A DNA stretch of 55,440 nucleotides from ATZT02 sp038145175 (GTDB taxonomy: Bacteria > Actinomycetota > Actinomycetes > S36-B12 > UBA5976). Below the pieces are notes generated by a model. That model ran no database searches. It was not told where the DNA came from and worked only from the letters and a program-made list of their open reading frames with translations. Positions 32,974 to 41,565 of this stretch are shown in pieces. The position numbers and the translations under genes are program-made. How positions within the stretch are numbered: the stretch's first letter is position 1; each line of letters opens with the position of its first letter. The stretch spans positions 1-55,440 of the forward strand of contig JAYQPE010000007.1 in the NCBI GenBank assembly GCA_038145175.1, written 5' to 3'.

Positions 32974-33828
32974 ATGGCTGAAACAACCTTTAAACCAAAG
33001 CGCAAATCTGGTCCAATCAATTTCTCAACTATTGGAGCCTGGGCAGTTGCAATATTTTTCTTTCTTCCGGTTGCTTGGATTATGTCTACAGCTTTCAAGC
33101 CAAAAGGCAGCATCGTGGTTTCTCCTCCAGTATTTTTCTTCAAACCAACATTTCAAAACATCACTGAAGCCCTAAGTTTTGACAACACTTTGGATTACTT
33201 CACTCACTCAATAGTTTATTCATTTGGATCTGTAACCATTGCAATTTTAGTTTCATATCTGGCTGCTTATTCTTTCTCCAGATACAAACCAGCAGGAACA
33301 GACTTTTTAATGTTCTTACTTCTATCAACTCGCTTCGTTCCAGCAGCAGCTTTCGTTGTGCCATATTTCCAATTGTTTAATCTATTGAAATTAAAAGATT
33401 CATACGTTGGTTTGATTGCTTTTTATGCAATGTTTTCTATTCCTTTCTCTGTTTGGATTCTCAAAGGGTTCTTAGATGGAATTTCGCAAAGATTTGATGA
33501 AACTGGATTAGTTTATGGCGCATCTCGTTGGCATATTATGTTTAAAGTAATTTTGCCGCAAGTAAAACCAGGTTTGGTTGCATCATTTGTGTTCAACATT
33601 TTGTTTGTGTGGAATGAATTCTTGTTCAACTTCCAATTAGGTGGTGCAAAAACTTTTGGTATTCCAGTTGGGTTATTTACCGGTTCAACTAAAGGTGGAG
33701 CTATCGACTGGGCATATGTTGCATCAATTGGAACTTTGTATGTGTTACCTCTAGTTATTGTTATCTATGCTTTCCAGAAATATTTGTTGGTTGGTTTAAC
33801 ATTTGGAACAGTTCGAGGTGAAGTATAA
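32974..33828 (+). CDS. ABC importer permease (MalG-type)
   Basis: About 284 residues from the ATG at 32974, chosen because GAGGA lies 5 bases upstream; an earlier in-frame ATG at 32947 would overlap the previous gene. Six membrane helices are visible. The docking loop DETGLVYGASRWHIMFKVILPQ replaces the classical EAA Glu-Ala-Ala with ETG, a mild departure. NILFVWNEFLFNFQL is the MalG/UgpE hallmark. A small membrane-protein gene follows with no gap. Confidence 0.85.
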   Translation: MAETTFKPKRKSGPINFSTIGAWAVAIFFFLPVAWIMSTAFKPKGSIVVSPPVFFFKPTFQNITEALSFDNTLDYFTHSIVYSFGSVTIAILVSYLAAYSFSRYKPAGTDFLMFLLLSTRFVPAAAFVVPYFQLFNLLKLKDSYVGLIAFYAMFSIPFSVWILKGFLDGISQRFDETGLVYGASRWHIMFKVILPQVKPGLVASFVFNILFVWNEFLFNFQLGGAKTFGIPVGLFTGSTKGGAIDWAYVASIGTLYVLPLVIVIYAFQKYLLVGLTFGTVRGEV

Positions 33829-34140
33829 ATGGCTGTTATCACAAATAAAAAACTTCCATTTGCCACTCGTGCGCAGCGATTAAATATTTATTTATTAATA
33901 ATTGCATTATTAATGCTTGCTCAACAATTTACTTACACAATCTATGTTTGGGGTTTTAGATTGCTATTTGTGGTTGTTACTTTACAAGTAGCACTTGGCA
34001 ACATAAATTCTGAATGGGGTTTTAAAAAGTCAGCTAGAAAAACTTTGGTGATTTTATTAATTATTGCGCTGATTTTTGCATTCTCAGTTTTTGTCACCCC
34101 CTATTTGGTCGAACTTGGTCGACCAAAACGAGCTTTTTAA
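33829..34140 (+). CDS. Small membrane protein within the ABC importer operon
   Basis: A 103-residue protein with three hydrophobic segments (about 20-38, 40-58 and 72-92) and a basic end (GRPKRAF). It directly abuts the MalG-type gene and lies 18 bases before the first ATPase gene. Glycerol-type ABC operons of proteobacteria carry a similar small membrane protein (DUF2160), so it may be an accessory subunit of the importer. I see no sequence motif that proves this. Confidence 0.6.
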   Translation: MAVITNKKLPFATRAQRLNIYLLIIALLMLAQQFTYTIYVWGFRLLFVVVTLQVALGNINSEWGFKKSARKTLVILLIIALIFAFSVFVTPYLVELGRPKRAF

Positions 34141-34158
34141 ACAGGAGATAATTTTAAA

Positions 34159-35244
34159 ATGGCCCAATTAGCACTTGATGTCAAAGGCTTAACCAAGTCT
34201 TATGGCAGCAAAGTAGTTTTGGAAAATTTATCTTTTACAGCAGATATGAATGACTTTTCTGTTATTTGTGGAAAACCAGGTAATGGTAAATCAGTTTTGG
34301 TAAGAACAATTATGGGACTTGAACCAGTTGATGCAGGTTCAATTATTGTTCGTGGCAAAGATGTAGCCCAAGTTTCAGCTGGAGAAAGAAATATTGGCTA
34401 TGTGCCTCAAAGTTTTGCACTATATCCTCATTACACAGTAAAAGAAAATATTGAATATCCACTCGATCTTTCAAAAGCTAGTGAAGCTGAAAAGAAAGAA
34501 GCAGTTGAAAGAGTAAGTGAACTTTTAAGAATCAAAGATCTTTTAGGTAAAAAACCAGAACAACTTTCTGGTGGCCAAAAGCAACGTGTAGCAATTGCTA
34601 GAGGTTTAGCAAAAGCCACAGATGTTTATGTATTAGATGATCCATTGGTTGGTCTAGATTTCAAACTACGTGAAAGATTAATCGATGATTTAAGAAAAAC
34701 TCAAGAAGAATTAAAAGTTTCTTTTGTTTATCTAACTTCAGATCCTTTAGAAGCTTTATCTTTAGCAAGAACTGTCATGATTTTAGCTCAAGGAAAAATT
34801 GTGCAGCAAGACTCTCTTGATGTGGTTTATGATCTTCCAAACTCCATTGCCAGTATGAATTCATTAGGGTTTCCTGAGGCAAATATTTTGCCTGGAGATC
34901 TTTCTGGAACTACCTTTACGTCAGTTTTAGGAAGCATCAAAGTGAAAATGGATTCAAATTCTTCAAAAGTTGTTGCAGGTATTAGACCGGAAGGATTCCA
35001 AGTAGGCTCTGGTTCAGGTTCTGTGGATGGCAAGATTACTTTGTTGGAAAATCTTGGTTCAGAATTTGCCGTTTATTTTAATGTGAAAAATACTAATCTT
35101 GTCACTGTTGTTTCTAGAACAGATAATGATGCTTTAGCAAAGGTTAAAAATAAATCAACCACAATTACTTTTAAACCAGAAGCAATTGTTTTATTTGATG
35201 CAGAATCTGGCAAACGAGTAGGGCAAGGAGTTTCTCATGTATGA
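34159..35244 (+). CDS. ABC importer ATPase A with degenerate catalytic residues
   Basis: A 361-residue MalK/GlpS-like ATPase with a C-terminal TOBE-type region. Walker A is GKPGNGKS (38-45), and the signature LSGGQKQR (136-143) is intact. However, the catalytic Glu after Walker B is Asp (VLDDPL, residue 161), and the switch His is Ser (YLTSDP, residue 194). The partner gene overlapping by 8 bases has the opposite defects, so the two probably form an obligate heterodimer with one active ATP site. It powers the 30377-33828 importer. Confidence 0.85.
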   Translation: MAQLALDVKGLTKSYGSKVVLENLSFTADMNDFSVICGKPGNGKSVLVRTIMGLEPVDAGSIIVRGKDVAQVSAGERNIGYVPQSFALYPHYTVKENIEYPLDLSKASEAEKKEAVERVSELLRIKDLLGKKPEQLSGGQKQRVAIARGLAKATDVYVLDDPLVGLDFKLRERLIDDLRKTQEELKVSFVYLTSDPLEALSLARTVMILAQGKIVQQDSLDVVYDLPNSIASMNSLGFPEANILPGDLSGTTFTSVLGSIKVKMDSNSSKVVAGIRPEGFQVGSGSGSVDGKITLLENLGSEFAVYFNVKNTNLVTVVSRTDNDALAKVKNKSTTITFKPEAIVLFDAESGKRVGQGVSHV

Positions 35245-36301
35245 TATTAGATTAGAAAATATCACAAAGAAATTCGGTGACTTTACTGCAGTAAATAACA
35301 TAAATTTCACTATTCCAAAATCATCTGTAACAGTTTTACTGGGACCTTCAGGTTGTGGCAAAACTACTTTGATGAGAATGATCGCAGGATTAGAAAATCC
35401 AACAGAAGGTAAAATATTTTTCGGTGAACATGATGTCACCAATGTGCCAACCAGAAGAAGAAACATTGGCATGGTGTTTCAATATCCAGTAATTTATAGA
35501 AATACTTCAGTTAGAAAAAATCTTGAATTGCCACTTTTATCAGAAAAATTATCCAAACAAGAATTAGATAAACGAGTAGACGAAGTTGCAGAAATCTTAG
35601 GTCTAACAGATGTATTAAAGAAACTGGTTGAAGAATTAGATAATGGAACTAGACAAAAAATTGCCGTAGGTCGTGAAGTTGCTCGTCAACCAAGAATAAT
35701 TTTGTTTGATGAACCAATTACCAATATTGATTTAACTTCTAAATTGGAATTAAAGAGAAGTTTGAAAGAACTTTTTGGTCGTTTACAACAAACTATTATC
35801 TATGTAACTCATGATCAAACAGAAGCTATGACTTTGGCTGATCAAATTGCTTTAATGCAAGACGGGGTCATTTCACAAAGTGATTCACCTAAAGAGATTT
35901 ACGAAAATCCTGCTTCACAATTTGCGGGCTGGTTTTTAGGAAATCCTGGTATGAATTTTGTGCCTCCACAATTTATCAGTGTTTCAGGTTCAAAGATAAC
36001 TTCAAAAATGTTTTCTCAAACAATTGATTTAGGTTCAAAAGCATCCTCAGCTGACACTTTTGGGGTTCGAGCAGAAGGAATTTCTGTTTCCCCTACAGAA
36101 ATTAAAGGTGGAGTAAAAGCTCGAGTTACTAGAAAATCAATTGGTGCAGGTGGTCAATATTTACTTGATCTAGCAGTTGACAATCTTTTAGTAAAAGCTA
36201 GAGTTTCTCACTCAATTGGAAGAAGTGTTTCAGAAAATGTATGGACCACGATTGAGTCAGAAAACATCACATTTTTTGATAAATCTGGCAAAGCAATTTA
36301 A
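35237..36301 (+). CDS. ABC importer ATPase B with degenerate signature motif
   Basis: A 354-residue ATPase. Walker A GPSGCGKT (36-43), Walker B LFDEP with catalytic Glu159, and the switch His192 in YVTHDQTEA are all intact. The ABC signature is LDNGTRQKIAVGRE (134 onward) instead of LSGGQ. A TOBE-type region follows. Combined with ATPase A, whose signature is intact but whose Glu and His are lost, it supplies the catalytic half of a single consensus ATP site. GlpT-type ATPases of glycerol importers show a similar altered signature, as I recall. Confidence 0.85.
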   Translation: MYDIRLENITKKFGDFTAVNNINFTIPKSSVTVLLGPSGCGKTTLMRMIAGLENPTEGKIFFGEHDVTNVPTRRRNIGMVFQYPVIYRNTSVRKNLELPLLSEKLSKQELDKRVDEVAEILGLTDVLKKLVEELDNGTRQKIAVGREVARQPRIILFDEPITNIDLTSKLELKRSLKELFGRLQQTIIYVTHDQTEAMTLADQIALMQDGVISQSDSPKEIYENPASQFAGWFLGNPGMNFVPPQFISVSGSKITSKMFSQTIDLGSKASSADTFGVRAEGISVSPTEIKGGVKARVTRKSIGAGGQYLLDLAVDNLLVKARVSHSIGRSVSENVWTTIESENITFFDKSGKAI

Positions 36302-36345
36302 TTAATTAAAATTGCGATCAATTATTAATTGGATAGATTAGAAGT

Positions 36346-37098
36346 ATGTTCTATTTTGGCACTAACACCAAGCAGCACCTAGATATTCAAAATCACGAAG
36401 ATGTAGTTGATATTGCATCTTTGTTAGCTAAATCCAATAAAGATGTGCAGTTATTTGTTTTGCCCACTATGCCATTAGTTAGAGAATTAAAGAAAGCATC
36501 GCATGGCACAGGTCTTTGGATTGGGGCACAAAGAGTTTCTGGGACACAAAAAAATATAACAGGAAAAATATCTGCCCAATTATTAGCAGATTCTGATTTA
36601 GATCTAGTAATGGTTGGTCATGCTGAAAGAAGAGCATTTGGTGAAGATAGCGAAGCAGAAATTCTTAATCAATTACAAGCTTTAATCGAAGTTAAACTTC
36701 CTATTCTTTATTGCATCGGGGAGGAACATTTAGAAAAAGATTCAAAGAAAAGAAAAGCTTGGTTTAAAAAACAGTTACAGGTTTTAAGAGATTTGTATAT
36801 TGAAAAAACACTTATTGCTTATGAACCAGTTTGGTCAATAGGAGATAAAGGTATTCCCGCAGAACCTAGTTATGTTGAAGAATCTTTTCAATTGATAAAA
36901 GAGGCATTAACAGAATTGGAGCGAAAACCAGAAAATTTTCCTCTGCTATATGGAGGAAGTGTTAATGTCGATAACGCCAAACAACTAGCCTCATTAGATA
37001 GTTGTGATGGCTTATTTGTGGGAAGAAGTGCTTGGAGTAAAGATGGATTTAGAAATGTTTTTGAAAAAGCCTATGCAGGCTATAAATCTAAATTCTAA
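36346..37098 (+). CDS. Triosephosphate-isomerase-family enzyme, probable L-erythrulose-1-phosphate isomerase type
   Basis: A 250-residue TIM-fold enzyme. FGTNTK supplies Asn7/Lys9, VGHAERR the electrophile His92 and AYEPVWSIG the base Glu160; LLYGGSVNVDNA binds phosphate. All catalytic residues are present, yet the start differs from housekeeping TIM (GNWKMN). It sits 44 bases after the importer operon, as a catabolic gene would. In tetritol pathways a TIM homologue (LerI) converts L-erythrulose-1-P to D-erythrulose-4-P, and this gene fits that role. It could also be the genome's normal triosephosphate isomerase if no other exists. Confidence 0.75.
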   Translation: MFYFGTNTKQHLDIQNHEDVVDIASLLAKSNKDVQLFVLPTMPLVRELKKASHGTGLWIGAQRVSGTQKNITGKISAQLLADSDLDLVMVGHAERRAFGEDSEAEILNQLQALIEVKLPILYCIGEEHLEKDSKKRKAWFKKQLQVLRDLYIEKTLIAYEPVWSIGDKGIPAEPSYVEESFQLIKEALTELERKPENFPLLYGGSVNVDNAKQLASLDSCDGLFVGRSAWSKDGFRNVFEKAYAGYKSKF

Positions 37099-37108
37099 GA
37101 TTTAATTT

Positions 37109-37810
37109 ATGTTTGTTACTGCAAGAGTTTTCTCGTTAAGTCATCAAACCCCTAGAGAAAATGGGATAAAGGCTGCTAAAGAAGCATTAGCTTTAGGGCG
37201 TGCAATTGTTATTCCCACTGACACCAGTTATGCCATAGCGGTGAGAGCAATGGATGAAAAGGCAGTAAATTTGTTGTGGAAAATAAAAAATCAAACCCCT
37301 AAAACTCCCTTAACTATATTTGTTTCAAATATTGGACTTCTTCATAAATTTTGTGCAGGTATAACTGATGAAACAAAAACAAAATTTTTAAACTTTTGGC
37401 CAGGATCCCTCACAATTATTAATAAAGGATTAAATAATTTATTGTGGAATAAATCAATCATTCCAAATGTAGTATCAGTAAGAATGCCACTTCATCCTGT
37501 GATTTCTGAAATATTAGGAGAAGAAGAAATAGTTGCCACAACAAGTCCAAATAAAGCAGGATCTGCTTTGGGAACAAATATTGCAGAGATTAAAGCCCAA
37601 TTTGGTAACGATATTGCTGTTTATTTAGATGCAGGTACTTTAAATCCAAGTTCTTTATCTTCAATTCTTGATTTAACAACAGAGCTTCCAGTGTTAGTTC
37701 GAGAAGGAAGTGTTTCCATGGATGAAATTTCTAAAGTTTATCCCAATACAGTTAAAGAAATAGACGAATCAGCGGGGGATAAAGAGCAAAAAGCCAGCAA
37801 TCAAGGTTGA
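37109..37810 (+). CDS. tsaC: L-threonylcarbamoyladenylate synthase (YrdC/Sua5 family)
   Basis: A 233-residue YrdC-domain protein that makes threonylcarbamoyl-AMP for the universal t6A tRNA modification. ALALGRAIVIPTDTSYAIAV, KNQTPKTPLTIFVSN and FWPGSLTII are the substrate and ATP-binding motifs; VSVRMP and TTSPNKAGS complete the site. The common KxR pair is less canonical than usual. It follows the TIM-like gene by 10 bases but is likely a housekeeping function. Its last 42 bases overlap the convergent TauE-like gene. Confidence 0.85.
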   Translation: MFVTARVFSLSHQTPRENGIKAAKEALALGRAIVIPTDTSYAIAVRAMDEKAVNLLWKIKNQTPKTPLTIFVSNIGLLHKFCAGITDETKTKFLNFWPGSLTIINKGLNNLLWNKSIIPNVVSVRMPLHPVISEILGEEEIVATTSPNKAGSALGTNIAEIKAQFGNDIAVYLDAGTLNPSSLSSILDLTTELPVLVREGSVSMDEISKVYPNTVKEIDESAGDKEQKASNQG

Positions 37811-38542
37811 GATAAGAGCTGCATATTCAAATGCTCTTTGATTTAATTTTTTCATAATTCTTTGCCCAAAAAGTGCTCCAAGAATAACAAATGGAGCTAA
37901 ATAAACTGCTAGTTTCAAAGTCTCTAAAGTAATTATTCCTAAATGTGTGTTGAATGGAATTTTTGAAGTGTTAATTATAAAAAATAGCCAGCTATTTGTT
38001 CCCACAAAAGTTTGCATGGGAAGTTGTAAATGAAGTAAATAAAGTGAAAAAATTGGTCCTGCAGAATTTGCAGTCATTGTCATAATTCCAACTAAAACAC
38101 CCATGAGTTGAGCTGTAAGTTTTGATCTTTGCTTGAGGTTTGCTTTTTCGTGTTCTTGTAATTTTTCATGTTTCAGTCTTTTTCTTATCTCATAAATTGC
38201 TGTAAAAACAAGGATTGCTCCAATTACATAAGCAACTTCTCTTGAAGTTGACCAAGATAAAAGAAAATATCCAATTACCATTCCCACAAATACTGAAGGC
38301 AAAATTCTTGCCACAATGTCCCAACGACCTGCTTTTCGATATGCAAGTAAAGCCATAATGTCTCCCAAAATTAAAAGAGGCAATATTGCACCTACCGATA
38401 ATTTGGCAGGAATTACCAGGGCAAACAAACCAACCGGCATGGTGGCTGCTGCGGGAACTGAAGATTTAGCAAGACCTATTACAAAAACAGCAAAAGCTGC
38501 AACTAAAAATCCAAATAGATTTAGCTCTAAGGGCAGATTCAA
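37769..38542 (-). CDS. TauE/SafE-family anion permease
   Basis: A 257-residue membrane protein with seven or eight hydrophobic helices. AKSSVPAAATMPVGLFAL is the first repeat of the family, and GIMTMTANSAGPIFSLYLL together with FVGTNSWLFFIINTSKIPFN mark the second. Relatives export sulfite, sulfoacetate or related organosulfur anions. It starts 1 base after the ATP-grasp gene's stop, forming a two-gene unit. The substrate is unknown. Confidence 0.85.
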   Translation of the reverse strand: MNLPLELNLFGFLVAAFAVFVIGLAKSSVPAAATMPVGLFALVIPAKLSVGAILPLLILGDIMALLAYRKAGRWDIVARILPSVFVGMVIGYFLLSWSTSREVAYVIGAILVFTAIYEIRKRLKHEKLQEHEKANLKQRSKLTAQLMGVLVGIMTMTANSAGPIFSLYLLHLQLPMQTFVGTNSWLFFIINTSKIPFNTHLGIITLETLKLAVYLAPFVILGALFGQRIMKKLNQRAFEYAALISTLIAGFLLFIPR

Positions 38543-38543
38543 A

Positions 38544-39623
38544 TTAATTAAGCCCTACAGGACGAGCTAATGCTTCCTGCACAATTTGATCAATTAAATC
38601 TTCATAAGCGATACCTTTTTCTTTCCAAGAAAGAGCAAAGGATCCATCTTTACCTAAATAAGGTTGACTATTTACTTCTATAACTAGCAGTTCACCCTCT
38701 TTGTCTATCATCATTTCAATTTGGGCAAATCCTGAAAGTTTTAATACTTCAAAAGTTTTTTGGGCATATTCATGAACAAGTTTAATAACTTCTTGATCTA
38801 AGTCTTTTAATTTTTCAAATGAATATTTAGATTTATCACTACGAACAATGTAATTAAATAATTTTTCAGTCTTTACTAATTTTGTTTCAATAATTTCACT
38901 GGTTATAGTTTTTCTTTTAATATCTTCAATAATGTTACATTCAATTAAAAATTTTGGTTCATGATATTTTTCTACGATTACTCTTCCATCAAAATTTCTT
39001 GCAATTTCAATATTTTTCTTCCAGTCTCGTGGCACACGAGTGTAGGAAACACCTACACCGTTACTGCCTCGAGCAGGTTTAATCACAACAGGCATTCTTA
39101 AAGCGTTTGCTCTAGCAACACAAGATAGTGGATCTCGTCTCCAATTTTTATCATTTATTATGACAAGTGCTGGAGTTGGAACTTCAACTGATTGCATTAA
39201 TAATTTGGCAGTGGGTTTGTCTGTTGCAATTGCAGCACCTAATGTGTCTGAGCCTACAAATCTAACAATTTCAGTTTCTAATAAACCTTGAACAGTTCCA
39301 TCACTTGCCCAGGCTCCCATAAGAGTGGAAAAAACTACAAGTGACTCTAACAAGGATTCTGGTGGCAAGACTGAAATATTAGTTTCTTTTATTCCTTTAA
39401 CAGTTTGATCTGTTAATTCAAAGTTTTCTTTATTTAAGTTATTCCGCAAATCTGCAAGATCATTGAACTCGACCCAGTTTGCTTCCATGGTCATGCCGTA
39501 AGCCTTAACCAAATAACCTTTGGCTTCTAAAGCATCAATCACGTCTTTGGCAGAGAGGCAAGAGCGATAGTTTTCAGAGTTTCTGCCACCTAGTAAAACG
39601 GCCACTTTGGTTATTTCACTCAA
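38544..39623 (-). CDS. D-alanine-D-alanine ligase-like ATP-grasp protein
   Basis: A 359-residue ATP-grasp ligase. VAVLLGGRNSE-YRSCLSAKDVI matches the Ddl N-terminus, VVIKPARGSNGVGV the ATP-binding loop, and FAQIEMMIDKEGELLVIEVNSQPYLG the catalytic metal site. Typical Ddl enzymes have EINTMPGFT here, so the EVNSQPYLG end and the long, poorly conserved central part suggest another amino acid or carboxylate substrate. A paralogue of Ddl rather than the peptidoglycan enzyme is likely. It may act with the TauE-like transporter. Confidence 0.7.
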   Translation of the reverse strand: MSEITKVAVLLGGRNSENYRSCLSAKDVIDALEAKGYLVKAYGMTMEANWVEFNDLADLRNNLNKENFELTDQTVKGIKETNISVLPPESLLESLVVFSTLMGAWASDGTVQGLLETEIVRFVGSDTLGAAIATDKPTAKLLMQSVEVPTPALVIINDKNWRRDPLSCVARANALRMPVVIKPARGSNGVGVSYTRVPRDWKKNIEIARNFDGRVIVEKYHEPKFLIECNIIEDIKRKTITSEIIETKLVKTEKLFNYIVRSDKSKYSFEKLKDLDQEVIKLVHEYAQKTFEVLKLSGFAQIEMMIDKEGELLVIEVNSQPYLGKDGSFALSWKEKGIAYEDLIDQIVQEALARPVGLN

Positions 39624-39761
39624 AAGTTTTACTCCTAGACCCTCATATTTTTACCAACTAGGTCGATTTTAGTGTTGTAAGTCCTTCCAATTCTTATGCG
39701 GGAGGCCTCTTTAGTATCTTTAAACCTAAGAGATTTAACTACTTAGAAGAAGGTCTAATAC

Positions 39762-40052
39762 TTGTTAGATATCGGTTTCTTTGAACTTCTTGTTATTGCC
39801 ATTATTGGTCTTTTGGTTGTAGGTCCTGAAAAGCTTCCTAAATATATTGCGCAAGGAATAAAGACCTTAAGAAATGTTAGAGATATGGCTACTAAGGCAA
39901 AAGATGACATTGTGGAATCTGCAGGAATAAAAGATATGGATTTAAAAAATTTATCTAACTTAGATTCAAAGAAATTGGCCGATAATGTTTTTGAAGATAA
40001 ACCAGATTCAAAATCTGCGCAACAGAAAAAGTTTGATCAAGACGCAACTTGA
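39762..40052 (+). CDS. tatB: TatB-like twin-arginine translocase subunit
   Basis: A 96-residue protein with the TatB N-terminus: DIGFFELLVIAIIGLLVVGPEKLP. The Glu in the membrane segment and the GPEKLP hinge distinguish TatB from TatA (FGAKRMPD at 16550). A long amphipathic helix and a charged tail follow. TTG start with GAAGAAGG 8 bases upstream. It is unlinked to tatA-tatC, a common actinobacterial arrangement, and completes a Tat system in this window. Confidence 0.85.
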   Translation: MLDIGFFELLVIAIIGLLVVGPEKLPKYIAQGIKTLRNVRDMATKAKDDIVESAGIKDMDLKNLSNLDSKKLADNVFEDKPDSKSAQQKKFDQDAT

Positions 40053-40062
40053 TAAAACTTAA

Positions 40063-41196
40063 ATGTCTAATTTAATTTTAAATAAAAATAGTGTTCGTGC
40101 TGGAATTGCCACCGTTGGAATAATTGGTGGTTTTGTTTCAGGTTATGGCGTACTAGTTCCTTTCTATATTGAAAAATATCTTCTCGATATTGAAATCGGG
40201 GGAAGACTTTTTGCCTTAACTGGTTTTAGTGGTTTAGTGGGAGTTTTTATTACTTCTTATCTAATCGATAAAGTTAAGGCTTCTATTGCAGGATCTTTAG
40301 GAACATTTTTAACTGGGGTCGGAATATTAATTCTTGCCTTTGCCAATAACTGGAACACAATCTTATTTGGAGTTTTTTTAATTGGTTCTGGTTTTGGAGC
40401 TGGTCAAGTGGGAGTTAGTCAATTAGTTGTTGATATTGGCGGGATTGAAGCTGCTCGAAGAACAAATAAAAATAACATTGCCTTTGCTTTATCTTCAATT
40501 GTGGTACCAATTATTTTTGGATTGCTATTAGTTAAAAGTTATACCTTGCTCATGATTATTTTTGCAATAGCCACATTTATTACTTCATTTGTATTTTATT
40601 TCAGCACAAAAGGAAAGTTAGTTCATAAACCAGAACAAGACCATAAGAAGGCAAATCATAATTTATCAATTGGTCTTTTGTTGTTAGGAATTTCAACTTA
40701 TGTAGGCCTTGAATCTGCTGCTACGGGCTGGATTCCAACATATCTATTAGATAAAGGATGGACAACTTCTCAAAGTTCGCTTGGTTTATCAGTCTTTTTT
40801 GTGGTTCTTTTAATTGTAAGATTAATTATTTTGAAGTTTATTCATAATATTAATTTTGGTTTACTAGTAGTACTTTCAACAGCTTTGTTGATTCCTGCAC
40901 TTTATTTACTTTTTGCAACTAACCTTTACTACTTGGCAATTATTCTTTTGGCTATGTTTTGTGCCCCAGTTTTTCCGATGGCATTTGCATGGGTAGTAAA
41001 AATTAGTCCGGGTAATGCACGAATCACAGGATTTATTTTCTTTTCCTCAATATCTGGTTCAATGATTTTTCCTTACTTAATTGGAAACTATATGAATTCA
41101 CTTGGCACAAGTTTTGCGCCATTACTAATGATGATTCCTGCTGGTTTTGCTTTAATCTTTTTTTCTTTGGGTTATAGATCTATTTCAAGATTTTGA
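40063..41196 (+). CDS. Major facilitator superfamily transporter
   Basis: A 377-residue protein with about 12 hydrophobic helices. FGAGQVGVSQLVVDIGG and the cytoplasmic basic loop after helix 2-3 (YLIDKVKA) fit MFS; a charged central loop (KLVHKPEQDHKKANH) divides the two halves. It is 10 bases after tatB. Family and substrate within MFS are not recognisable. Its last 12 bases overlap the convergent Doc-like gene. Confidence 0.8.
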   Translation: MSNLILNKNSVRAGIATVGIIGGFVSGYGVLVPFYIEKYLLDIEIGGRLFALTGFSGLVGVFITSYLIDKVKASIAGSLGTFLTGVGILILAFANNWNTILFGVFLIGSGFGAGQVGVSQLVVDIGGIEAARRTNKNNIAFALSSIVVPIIFGLLLVKSYTLLMIIFAIATFITSFVFYFSTKGKLVHKPEQDHKKANHNLSIGLLLLGISTYVGLESAATGWIPTYLLDKGWTTSQSSLGLSVFFVVLLIVRLIILKFIHNINFGLLVVLSTALLIPALYLLFATNLYYLAIILLAMFCAPVFPMAFAWVVKISPGNARITGFIFFSSISGSMIFPYLIGNYMNSLGTSFAPLLMMIPAGFALIFFSLGYRSISRF

Positions 41197-41565
41197 AATA
41201 ACTTTTTCAAACCAAACATATATATTTTTATGATTTACAGAGTTTGATTCCATCATAGAAATCATTTCTTTATATATTTGTTTAGAGCCAATTATGAACT
41301 TATAACCATTTATTCGTAAAAAGATATCTGTAACAGCAAACGCAACTCTTTTATTTCCATCAGTAAACGGATGATTCATCAATAAACTTTCAAATAATGC
41401 TGAAGCTTCAGCAATTAGATTTGGATAGTATCCAGTCTGAGGTCTAAATAGTGCCGATTCAAGTAGTCCTAAATCGACACTTCCAGTAGTTCCTCCATAC
41501 TTTTTTAAAAGTGTTGAATGAATAATTAGTGCTTCACTAGTTGTGACATAAATAGTCTGAGTCAC
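41185..41565 (-). CDS. doc: Doc-type Fic-fold toxin
   Basis: A 126-residue protein of the death-on-curing family. The active-site motif HPFTDGNKRVAF (65-76) matches HxFx[DN][GA]NKR of Doc, which phosphorylates and inactivates EF-Tu. The N-terminal Leu/Tyr-rich helices and GSVDLGLLESALFRPQTGYY are also typical. Its ATG overlaps the antitoxin stop by 4 bases, the usual toxin-antitoxin layout. It appears intact. Confidence 0.85.
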   Translation of the reverse strand: MTQTIYVTTSEALIIHSTLLKKYGGTTGSVDLGLLESALFRPQTGYYPNLIAEASALFESLLMNHPFTDGNKRVAFAVTDIFLRINGYKFIIGSKQIYKEMISMMESNSVNHKNIYVWFEKVISKS

